Source of the DNA: Trueperaceae bacterium | GTDB lineage: Bacteria; Deinococcota; Deinococci; Deinococcales; Trueperaceae | Direction of reading: 5' to 3' | Length of the DNA stretch: 7,704 nucleotides | NCBI GenBank assembly: GCA_007130445.1 | Contig: SLSM01000252.1 | Span: 1 to 7,704 of the forward strand | Shown here: positions 1 to 5,224 of the stretch, in pieces | Numbering within the stretch: position 1 is the stretch's first letter | How the letters are laid out: each line of letters begins with the position of its first letter | Notes under the pieces: generated by a model | What the model was told of the DNA's origin: nothing | What the model saw: the letters and a program-made list of their open reading frames with translations, nothing else | Databases searched by the model: none | Program-made: the position numbers and the translations under genes

Positions 1-153
1 CGGAAGGACCAGCACGACGCTCGGATCGGTGTCGGCGCCGGCATGCGTCGTCAACGCGCCGAGCGTGAGCACGACGGCGGCCGCGACGAGCGCGGCGAAC
101 GGGCGAACGCGGGCTCCGGCATCTGCGATTGGGGTCGTGGTCTGCTCGTCCAT
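1..153 (-). CDS. N-terminal fragment of an exported or membrane-anchored protein (runs off the left edge)
   Basis: Reading the minus strand from an ATG at 153 gives 51 uninterrupted codons to the window edge. The product starts with a short polar segment (MDEQTTTPIADAGARVR), then a hydrophobic stretch at about residues 19-34 (FAALVAAAVVLTLGAL). An Ala/Gly/Thr-rich segment resembling a signal peptidase region follows, and then DTDPSVVLVLP. This is the pattern of a signal peptide or N-terminal anchor, so the protein probably acts in the periplasm or at the membrane. GGTGGA, three bases before the ATG, could serve as a ribosome site. The gene is divergent from the Lpt-like operon and shares its upstream region. 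The family cannot be identified from 51 residues. The VVLVLP start after the signal loosely recalls NfeD-type membrane proteases, but that is only a guess. That it is a real gene is fairly likely; its function is unknown. Confidence 0.6.
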   Translation of the reverse strand, partial: MDEQTTTPIADAGARVRPFAALVAAAVVLTLGALTTHAGADTDPSVVLVLP

Positions 154-238
154 GCGTCCACCGTGGCGCGAACGCGCGCCGCCGTCCGTCTCGACGACGA
201 CGGGCGACCGATCGCCGCGACGCATCCGACAGACCTGT

Positions 239-267
239 CCGCATGGCGCGAGCACCCGCATGGCGCG
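239..267. repeat. 12-bp direct repeat in the divergent promoter region
   Basis: CCGCATGGCGCG occurs at 239-250 and again at 256-267, a start-to-start offset of 17 bases. It lies between the divergent genes at 153 (minus) and 332 (plus), just outside the left arm of an inverted repeat. Two exact copies of a 12-mer so close together in a regulatory gap could be protein-binding sites, but high GC content makes chance repeats more likely than usual. Confidence 0.5.
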
Positions 268-315
268 CGCGTGAAGGGGCGCCGGCCCAGTCGTCATCGG
301 CCCTTCACGGGCGCG
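264..315. promoter_or_regulatory. Inverted repeat upstream of the lptC-like operon, candidate operator
   Basis: CGCGCGCGTGAAGGG at 264-278 is the reverse complement of 301-315 with one mismatch, separated by 22 bases. The right arm ends five bases before the -10-like TATCGT (320-325) and would cover the -35 and spacer region of the lptC-like promoter. This placement suits a repressor or activator site shared by the divergent genes. If the lptC-like mRNA is leaderless it does not contain the hairpin, so attenuation of that operon is unlikely. A leader transcript of the minus-strand gene at 153 could contain it. Confidence 0.5.
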
Positions 316-319
316 TTGG

Positions 320-325
320 TATCGT
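320..325 (+). promoter_or_regulatory. -10-like element of a leaderless promoter for the lptC-like operon
   Basis: TATCGT matches the bacterial -10 pattern TANNNT. It sits six bases before the GTG start at 332, and there is no recognisable Shine-Dalgarno site between them. Transcription would then begin at or next to the start codon. No good -35 hexamer is visible at 17 bp. The same arrangement occurs before hsp20, miaA and dnaJ, which raises confidence in this weaker example. Confidence 0.5.
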
Positions 326-331
326 GGGCGC

Positions 332-892
332 GTGCTCAGGTGGACCGTCGTCGCGCTCGCCGCCGTGCTCCTCGTCCTCGTGGCGTTGACCGCGCTGCCG
401 GACCGTCGCGCCGATCCCCCCGACGCCAGCATCCGCCTGTTCGAGGCGCGCCTGACGCTCTACCCCGAGGCCGACCCGGACGCGATTTGGACCTTCGTCG
501 TGCCCGAGGCGTCGTACGACCCGGCCGCCGAGACGACCACGCTCTTCGACCTGCGCGACGGTTCGCGCAGCGTGGCCGGGGAGGTCGACTTCACGCTCAC
601 GGGCGACGAGCTCGTGATCGACCGCAACGATGACCTGCGCGGCGACGCCCTCCAGGCCGTGCTGCAGGCCGATGGCCTGGTGCTCGACATGGCGGCGCGC
701 GCCGGGCGTCAGGTGCGCATCGACCAGCGCGCGGGGCGCTTCGAGGTGCCCCGTGCGACGATCACCGGCGACGGCCTCGACGGCGTCTACGAGGACATGC
801 GCATCGCGTTCGACTTCACCGAGTTCGAAGCCGGTGGCCCCGGCACGGTCGGCTACGCCACCTTCGAGGCGGAGCGCGCTCCCGCCGAATGA
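332..892 (+). CDS. LptC-like single-pass membrane protein
   Basis: The 186-residue product has one N-terminal hydrophobic helix (about residues 4-22) and no other membrane segment, so it is probably anchored in the inner membrane with the rest in the periplasm. The body is acidic and beta-rich. The segment at 36-82 (FEARLTLYPEADP, then YDPAAETTTLFDLRDGSRSV) resembles the start of LptC-type domains, where a polypeptide with 'YDP..ETT.L..L.DG.R' character begins the beta-jellyroll. LptC proteins hand lipopolysaccharide or a similar lipid from the LptBFG transporter to LptA. Length is close to the usual LptC size of about 190 residues. Two OstA/LptA-like genes follow in the same operon, which supports the call more than the sequence alone does. 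The GTG start at 332 is the only one that puts the hydrophobic helix at the N-terminus, and it lies six bases after a TANNNT element. Assignment to the LptC/OstA group is moderately sure; the cargo is unknown. Confidence 0.68.
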   Translation: MLRWTVVALAAVLLVLVALTALPDRRADPPDASIRLFEARLTLYPEADPDAIWTFVVPEASYDPAAETTTLFDLRDGSRSVAGEVDFTLTGDELVIDRNDDLRGDALQAVLQADGLVLDMAARAGRQVRIDQRAGRFEVPRATITGDGLDGVYEDMRIAFDFTEFEAGGPGTVGYATFEAERAPAE

Positions 893-902
893 CCCCAGCA
901 CT

Positions 903-909
903 GAGAGGA
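903..909 (+). promoter_or_regulatory. Shine-Dalgarno site that sets the start of the first OstA-like gene
   Basis: GAGAGGA lies six bases before the GTG at 916, an ideal ribosome site. It favours this GTG over the in-frame ATG at 889, which overlaps the stop of the LptC-like gene and has no comparable site. It also contrasts with the first genes of the transcription units here, which lack such sites. Confidence 0.7.
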
Positions 910-915
910 CACACC

Positions 916-1932
916 GTGCCGAACCCGCTCACCGTCACCCACCGCCGTCCGATCACGACGCGCCTCGCGTTCCTCGCGGCGACCCTGCTCCTCGCGTTCG
1001 GCGCGGCGCTGTCCCAAGGCGATGCATCGGCCGCCGACGACGCGCCGCCCGCCGTCGACGAGCTCGCCGACGCACCGCTCGAGGGCGAGGCGCTCGAGCG
1101 CCGCCTGATCACCATCGACTCCTCCGGCGGTACCCAGAGCGGCAACCTGCGCTTCGGCCCGATCGTGTACGAGCACCCCGATGCCGACGGCATCGTCGCC
1201 ACGGTCTCGACGCTCACCATCCGCGCACCGCGCGCCGAACTGCGCGCGCCCGACGAGGTGTTGCTGTCACAGGCGCAGGGGCGGCGCGAGGCCGACTTCG
1301 ATGGCGGGATCGTCGTCACACGGGGGCGCCTGAGCGCCACCGGCGAGCGCCTGGCGTACAGCGAGGCCACCGGCCTCGGCATCCTCTCGGGCGGCGCCAC
1401 GGTCGTGATCGCGCCGGCATTGGAGGGGGAGGACGAGGTCGTGATCACCGCCGAGCAGGTGGTCTTCGACGTCGACACCGACATCAGCATCTCGCAGGGC
1501 AGCGTGCTGCTCGTGAACGGCGACCAGACCGCCGAGGCGGAGCGGCTGCTGTTCGAGGAGGCGCGCGACCTGGGCCAGCTCACGTCGGAAGACGGCCGCG
1601 CACTCGTGACGCGCCAGGGCGACGAGGGGCCGCTCACGATCGAGGCCGACGAGATCCGGGTGCTGACCGACCTGAAGGCGCTCTACGCCGTCGGAGGCGT
1701 GGTCGTGGTCGACGGACCGATCACCAGCCGCGGCGACGTGGTGTTCTACGACGACGAGGAGGAGGTCGCCGAGGTGCTCGGCGCGCCGGCGGTCGCTGTC
1801 GACGAGGCCGCGGGCGTGCGCCTCGAGACGGACCGCATCCGCCAGGACGTGCGCTTCCGCTTCGTCGAGGCCATCGACGCCACCCTCCCCACCACCTACT
1901 CGGCCGACCAGTTCGCGCTCACGGGGGAGTGA
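916..1932 (+). CDS. OstA/LptA-like exported protein (first of two)
   Basis: The 338-residue product has a signal peptide: a basic start with HRR at 9-11, a hydrophobic core at 18-32 (FLAATLLLAFGAALS) and a likely cleavage region near 33-40. The mature part is very acidic, nearly free of Lys, and has no Cys. It holds repeated beta-strand modules typical of the OstA/LptA fold: around 131-170, 178-203 (ITAEQVVFDVDTD then GSVLLVNGD), 205-235, 240-268 (IEADEIRVLTDLKALYAVGG) and 270-310. LptA proteins polymerise such modules into a groove that carries lipid across the periplasm. This one is about twice the length of a standard LptA (about 185 residues), so it may be a longer bridge segment. A GTG start at 916 is chosen from the GAGAGGA site; an ATG at 889 would add nine residues and overlap the upstream stop. 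It is the middle gene of the operon. OstA-family assignment is good; cargo and partners are inferred. Confidence 0.75.
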   Translation: MPNPLTVTHRRPITTRLAFLAATLLLAFGAALSQGDASAADDAPPAVDELADAPLEGEALERRLITIDSSGGTQSGNLRFGPIVYEHPDADGIVATVSTLTIRAPRAELRAPDEVLLSQAQGRREADFDGGIVVTRGRLSATGERLAYSEATGLGILSGGATVVIAPALEGEDEVVITAEQVVFDVDTDISISQGSVLLVNGDQTAEAERLLFEEARDLGQLTSEDGRALVTRQGDEGPLTIEADEIRVLTDLKALYAVGGVVVVDGPITSRGDVVFYDDEEEVAEVLGAPAVAVDEAAGVRLETDRIRQDVRFRFVEAIDATLPTTYSADQFALTGE

Positions 1933-1939
1933 GCGTCGC

Positions 1940-2731
1940 GTGCCGCGGCGCCGCCTTCGGCTCGCGCTCGCGGCGCTGCTCGGCGCGCTCGCGGCCGCCG
2001 CCCTCGCCCAGGGCGGCACCGCCACCACCGTCACCGTCGAGCGCGGTGAGCGCGTCATCACCGTCGTGCAGCGCGCGCTCGCGGCCGAGGGCGCGCGCAG
2101 CATCCTGAACAACCCGAACTGCGGCGACGGGGTGCGGACCAACCTCTTCGTCGGTCCGCCACCCGGCTTCGTCGAGACGACGATCGAGGCGACGCGTCTC
2201 ACCTCGGCCATCGCGATCGTGCGCGTACCCGATGGCGACGAGGACGAGACCATCGAGCTCTTGCCGGGCCGCGCCACGGTCGATCGCCCGGGTTGCCTCG
2301 AGACGGTCGACGACACCGACGCCGAGCCCGTCACCTTGGAACAGGGCCGGACCACGGTCACCGGCACGCGCTTCTTCCTCGAGCAAGACACCGACCTGGC
2401 CCGCATGGACGGCCCCATCGTGCTGTCGAGGGCCAGCGACGACGGCTCGGTGACACTCGAGGCGACGGCAGGGGCGCTGTTCCTGGACGTGTCGACAGAG
2501 GTCGCCACGCTCGAGGGCGACGTGGTGGTGACGAGCGACGACCGCGTCAGCCGCGCCGACCGCCTCGAGCTCGACGAGGCATCAGGCGTCGCCCTCCTGA
2601 CCGGTGATCCGGCCGTCAGCACGCGCGGTAGCGAAGAGGTGCGCGGTCGGACGCTGCGCTACGACCTCGAGACCGACGACGTGGTCGCGATCGGCGCGGT
2701 GGGCGCCACGTTCGAGATCGACCTGGATTAG
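1940..2731 (+). CDS. OstA/LptA-like exported protein (second of two)
   Basis: The 263-residue product starts with a clear signal peptide: MPRRRLRL, a hydrophobic run at 9-23, and a likely cut after ALAQ (about residue 24). The mature protein is acidic and beta-rich. A recognisable OstA module occupies about 170-245 (VTLEATAGALFLDVST, GDVVVTSDDRVSRADRLELDEASG, RGRTLRYDLETDDVV); a weaker copy lies at about 132-165. The region at 30-120 differs from the first OstA-like protein and holds the only two cysteines, Cys61 (NPNCGDG) and Cys119 (RPGCLE), which could form a disulfide in the periplasm. The start is GTG at 1940, seven bases after the upstream stop, with a GGGAG ribosome site about ten bases before it. 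It is the last gene of the operon, and its TAG stop overlaps the stop of the convergent gene. A role in lipid transport across the periplasm is inferred from the family and neighbours. Confidence 0.75.
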   Translation: MPRRRLRLALAALLGALAAAALAQGGTATTVTVERGERVITVVQRALAAEGARSILNNPNCGDGVRTNLFVGPPPGFVETTIEATRLTSAIAIVRVPDGDEDETIELLPGRATVDRPGCLETVDDTDAEPVTLEQGRTTVTGTRFFLEQDTDLARMDGPIVLSRASDDGSVTLEATAGALFLDVSTEVATLEGDVVVTSDDRVSRADRLELDEASGVALLTGDPAVSTRGSEEVRGRTLRYDLETDDVVAIGAVGATFEIDLD

Positions 2732-3777
2732 GGCACCTGGGCACACCACGCCCGCACCAGAGCGTCACTCCACGGCACGCCTTTGTAGCGCCTGGCGGCG
2801 GGGGTGAGCGAGGCGACGGCGTCGGCGAACGCCTCCCGGCGCTCCGGCGTCGGCAGCGCCTCGGGCAGCGGCGTGACGTGGACGCCGATCGCGAACAGCG
2901 CAAGGCCGACCTCGGGCAACGGCAGCGTCGTCTGGCGTTCCACGCGCAGCCAGCCGTGCTCGAGCGCATGGTCCGAGCGCATCGGGCGCGCGTGACGCGG
3001 GTGGCGCGAGCGCGCGCCGTCGGGGGAGACGCCCCACACGTAGCGGACGAAGGGTCCCTTCGTCACCATCGCCTCGATCAGCGCGGGCGCCGCGCGGTGC
3101 AGGACGTGAGCGTCCGGGACGGGCGCGTGCAGGCGCTCGAAGCTCGCGCCCGCCATCGCACCGGGGTCCCAACCGCTCGGGAACGCCACGTGCAGCCAGG
3201 CGACCCGACCGGCCCCCGCGGCCGAAGCTGCGGTGCTGGTGGCGCCGTCCGCGGCGCGCCCGGCGACGCCAACGGCGGCGCCCGAGAACGCAGACGCGTG
3301 GCGGGTACCGATGATCACCAGGTCTTCCTGGAGCGCCAGTGCCACGGCCTCGAGGCGGCGCAGCTGGGGCGGCCGATCGCGCAGGGTGGCGAGCGCGCGC
3401 GCTCGAGCGGCGACGCCGAGCGCCGGCGGGTTCGCGCCTCCCAGCGCGTGCACAGCGCCGGCGGCGTCGATGCGCATGGCCAGCAACGGCAGCGACACGT
3501 CGTCGCCGTCGACCTGCACGCGCCCCGGGAGTTCCTTGGCGGCGTGGCGCGCGACCGCCAGCCCGGCGGCGTGCAGGGTGTCGAGATCGGCAGATGGGTC
3601 GAGCGCACGGACGTCGCCCGGGTGGCGCTCCAAGGCGTCCAGGCGCTCGGCTACCAGCGTCGGCCAGGTGCGGTCGGCTCGGAAGACCGTCGCTGGCCCC
3701 GGATCGAGCTCGCTCGGCACCGCGCGCTCGTCGCCGAGGCGGGCCATGTCGGCGCGCACGCGGTACGGGGCGCGCAC
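2728..3777 (-). CDS. DUF3445 / heme-dependent oxidative N-demethylase family protein
   Basis: This 349-residue soluble protein carries hallmarks I recognise from the DUF3445 family: LQEDLVII (149-156), HVAFPSGWDP (196-205), HAPVP (217-221), a YVWGV segment (246-250) and LRVERQT...P (277-287) followed by LFAIGVHVTPL (294-304). The characterised member, the heme subunit of the dimethylamine N-demethylase HODM, uses a PAS-like heme domain. Whether this protein binds heme or acts on an amine is unknown, and no partner reductase subunits are nearby. Residues 161-190 are an Ala/Gly-rich low-complexity stretch that looks like an insertion. The N-terminal pattern typical of the family (P.FP...YRV) begins upstream of the GTG at 3777, in IVPFPVRAPYRV, so the true start may be the CTG at 3822, which overlaps the hsp20 stop as CTGA. 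An ATG at 3747 is less likely. The gene is probably cotranscribed with hsp20 and ends by overlapping the OstA-like stop at 2731. Confidence 0.8.
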   Translation of the reverse strand: MRAPYRVRADMARLGDERAVPSELDPGPATVFRADRTWPTLVAERLDALERHPGDVRALDPSADLDTLHAAGLAVARHAAKELPGRVQVDGDDVSLPLLAMRIDAAGAVHALGGANPPALGVAARARALATLRDRPPQLRRLEAVALALQEDLVIIGTRHASAFSGAAVGVAGRAADGATSTAASAAGAGRVAWLHVAFPSGWDPGAMAGASFERLHAPVPDAHVLHRAAPALIEAMVTKGPFVRYVWGVSPDGARSRHPRHARPMRSDHALEHGWLRVERQTTLPLPEVGLALFAIGVHVTPLPEALPTPERREAFADAVASLTPAARRYKGVPWSDALVRAWCAQVP

Positions 3778-3818
3778 GGGGAACGGGACGATGGGCGGCG
3801 AGTCGCTCGTGCCGGGCC

Positions 3819-4214
3819 TCAGCGCCGTTGCTCGCGTTTGGGCAGGTGCACCACGAGGACGCCGTCGCGCAGGTGGGCGCTCACGTGCTCGCGCTCGACG
3901 TCGTTCGGCAGCCGCACGGTGCGCTGGAAGGGGCCGTTGGGTCGCTCGCTGAAGACGGTGTCGACGCCTTCCTCGATCGTCTCCCGCAGTCCGGCCACGA
4001 GCAGGTCGCGCCCCTGCAGCGCGAGCTCGATGTCGCCCTGGTCGACGCCGGGCACTTCGATGCGCAACTGGAGGGCGTCGCCGAGGTCGAGCAGGTCGGC
4101 CTTGGGGGTCAGGTTGTCGACGTGCACGTCGCGCGTGACGAGCGACTCGATGCGATCGCGCACCGCGATCAACTCGTCGAGGTCGGCGGCGGTGCCGAAG
4201 CGCTCGAGGTCCAT
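3819..4214 (-). CDS. Small heat shock protein, Hsp20 / alpha-crystallin family
   Basis: The 131-residue product is an ATP-independent holdase that should bind unfolding proteins in the cytoplasm and pass them to DnaK/DnaJ. The alpha-crystallin domain spans about 35-127. Visible motifs are LRIEVPGVDQGDI (50-62), GPFQRTVRLP (94-103) and AHLRDGVLVVHLPK (113-126), the last being the conserved A...GVL signature. The N-terminal arm is short (about 30 residues). The protein ends in KREQRR just after the domain and has no I-x-I/V motif, which normally docks dimers into larger oligomers. The ATG at 4214 is preceded at seven bases by TACACT and by no ribosome site, which suggests a leaderless message. 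The DUF3445 gene follows on the same strand. miaA diverges from the other side 49 bp away. The family call is firm. Confidence 0.93.
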   Translation of the reverse strand: MDLERFGTAADLDELIAVRDRIESLVTRDVHVDNLTPKADLLDLGDALQLRIEVPGVDQGDIELALQGRDLLVAGLRETIEEGVDTVFSERPNGPFQRTVRLPNDVEREHVSAHLRDGVLVVHLPKREQRR

Positions 4215-4221
4215 GGCGGCG

Positions 4222-4227
4222 AGTGTA
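4222..4227 (-). promoter_or_regulatory. -10-like element of a leaderless promoter for hsp20
   Basis: On the minus strand TACACT lies exactly seven bases before the hsp20 ATG (TACACTCGCCGCCATG). There is no Shine-Dalgarno site, so transcription would start at or beside the ATG. The spacing is identical to that of TATACT before dnaJ. No consensus -35 is visible; the expected place reads CGCGCC, so an alternative sigma factor or an activator is possible. Confidence 0.6.
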
Positions 4228-4251
4228 GCATCGGTGCGCAGCGGGGCGCGT

Positions 4252-4257
4252 TACGCT
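4252..4257 (+). promoter_or_regulatory. -10-like element of a leaderless promoter for miaA
   Basis: TACGCT fits TANNNT and lies six bases before the GTG at 4264, with no ribosome site between. It is 24 bp from the opposing hsp20 -10, so the two promoters are back to back and their upstream elements must overlap. The element is weak by itself and is supported by the same layout at three other genes here. Confidence 0.5.
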
Positions 4258-4263
4258 GCGCGC

Positions 4264-5190
4264 GTGAGGGACGCGCTCACACGAGTGCCCGTGCTGGCCG
4301 CGCCGACCGCGTCCGGCAAGACGGCGACGGTGCTGCAGCTAGCGCAGCGCTGGCCGCTCGAGGTCGTGTCGGCCGACGCGATGCAGGTCTACAGCGGCCT
4401 CGTGATCGGCACCGCCAGCCCGAGCGCCGAGGAGCGCGAGCGCGTGCCGCATCATCTCGTGGGCGTGGTCGACCCGGCCACGCCGTACAGCGTGGCCGAC
4501 TACGTGCGGGCCGCCGAGTCGGCCATCGACGACGTGCTCGCGCGCGGCAGCGTGCCGCTCGTCGTGGGGGGCACGGGTTTCTACCTGAACGCGCTGGCCG
4601 AGGGCCTGCCGACCACGCCGAAGGCCGACCGGCGCACGCAGGCGCTGCTGGCCGACGAGCTCGCCGAGCGCGGCCTCGACGCCCTGCTGACCGAGCTGGC
4701 CGCGGCGTCGGCCGGCGACGCCGAGCGCACGCAGCGCAACCCGCGCCGCGTGATCCGGGCGCTGGAGGTGGTCCGTCGCACGGGGCGCCCGCCGTCGACG
4801 TTCCCGCCGCGTCCGCCGCGCTTCGCCTACACCTTCGCCGTGGCGCTCCCGACGCCGTCGACCCTGCAGCACCGCGTCCGCGAGCGCACCCACGCGATGA
4901 TCGAAGCCGGTTGGCTGGACGAGGTGCGTGTCCTCGCCCCGGGCATGCAAGCGTGGGCGACGGCGCGGCAGGCGATCGGCTACGAGGCGCTGCGGCGCGT
5001 GCTGGCGGGGGAGATGCGTCTGGAGGACGCGCTTGTCGGGATCGAGCAGGCGACGCTGCGCTACGCCAAGCGTCAGCGCACGTGGTTCCGGCAGCGACCG
5101 GCGGAGGCGCTGCGCCTGGTGGGCACGGCCGACGCGCACGAACCGGTGCTGGCGACGTGGCTCGAGCGCGTGGGTGGTCGGGCAGGTTGA
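4264..5190 (+). CDS. miaA: tRNA dimethylallyltransferase MiaA
   Basis: The 308-residue enzyme transfers a dimethylallyl group from DMAPP to N6 of A37 in tRNAs that read codons starting with U, giving i6A37. Motifs run in the family order: P-loop APTASGKT (13-20), SADAMQVYSGLVIGTASPS (36-54) with the catalytic Asp38 of the usual D(S/A)MQVY motif, VPHHLVGVVDP (61-71), GGTGFYLNAL (102-111), then NPRRVIRALEV, the swinging AIGYEAL segment and YAKRQRTWFR near the C-terminus, which binds tRNA. Length is normal for MiaA. The P-loop starts with Ala where most MiaA proteins have Gly (GPTASGKT). The GTG at 4264 is chosen because it comes just before the first conserved motif and lies six bases after TACGCT; frames further upstream run through the hsp20 promoter. 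It diverges from hsp20 and converges with dnaJ. The usual neighbours of miaA elsewhere (mutL, hfq) are absent. Confidence 0.96.
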   Translation: MRDALTRVPVLAAPTASGKTATVLQLAQRWPLEVVSADAMQVYSGLVIGTASPSAEERERVPHHLVGVVDPATPYSVADYVRAAESAIDDVLARGSVPLVVGGTGFYLNALAEGLPTTPKADRRTQALLADELAERGLDALLTELAAASAGDAERTQRNPRRVIRALEVVRRTGRPPSTFPPRPPRFAYTFAVALPTPSTLQHRVRERTHAMIEAGWLDEVRVLAPGMQAWATARQAIGYEALRRVLAGEMRLEDALVGIEQATLRYAKRQRTWFRQRPAEALRLVGTADAHEPVLATWLERVGGRAG

Positions 5191-5201
5191 CGGTGGCGGT
5201 G

Positions 5202-5220
5202 GGCGCGGTCGCACCGCGCC
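5202..5220. terminator. Bidirectional GC hairpin between miaA and dnaJ
   Basis: GGCGCGGT (5202-5209), a three-base loop CGC, and ACCGCGCC (5213-5220) form a perfect 8-bp stem. It fills most of the 34 bases between the miaA stop (5190) and the dnaJ stop (5225) and could end transcription from both sides. No T-run follows on either strand, which is common for hairpin terminators in very GC-rich genomes but lowers certainty. Confidence 0.6.
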
Positions 5221-5224
5221 GCGC

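Noticed and set aside
43..633. Plus-strand frame of 196 codons over the left edge and the lptC-like start
   Set aside because: The product is mostly Arg, Ala and Pro, with no hydrophobic or domain structure, and conflicts with the signal-peptide-bearing gene on the minus strand and the lptC-like gene.
889..915. ATG at 889 as the start of the first OstA-like gene
   Set aside because: It overlaps the upstream stop (ATGA), which is tempting, but the GTG at 916 has a near-ideal GAGAGGA ribosome site and leaves a normal signal peptide.
940..1015. Twin-arginine signal in the first OstA-like protein (RRPITTRL)
   Set aside because: The residues after the RR pair do not fit the Tat pattern (S-R-R-x-F-L-K), and OstA proteins normally use the Sec route.
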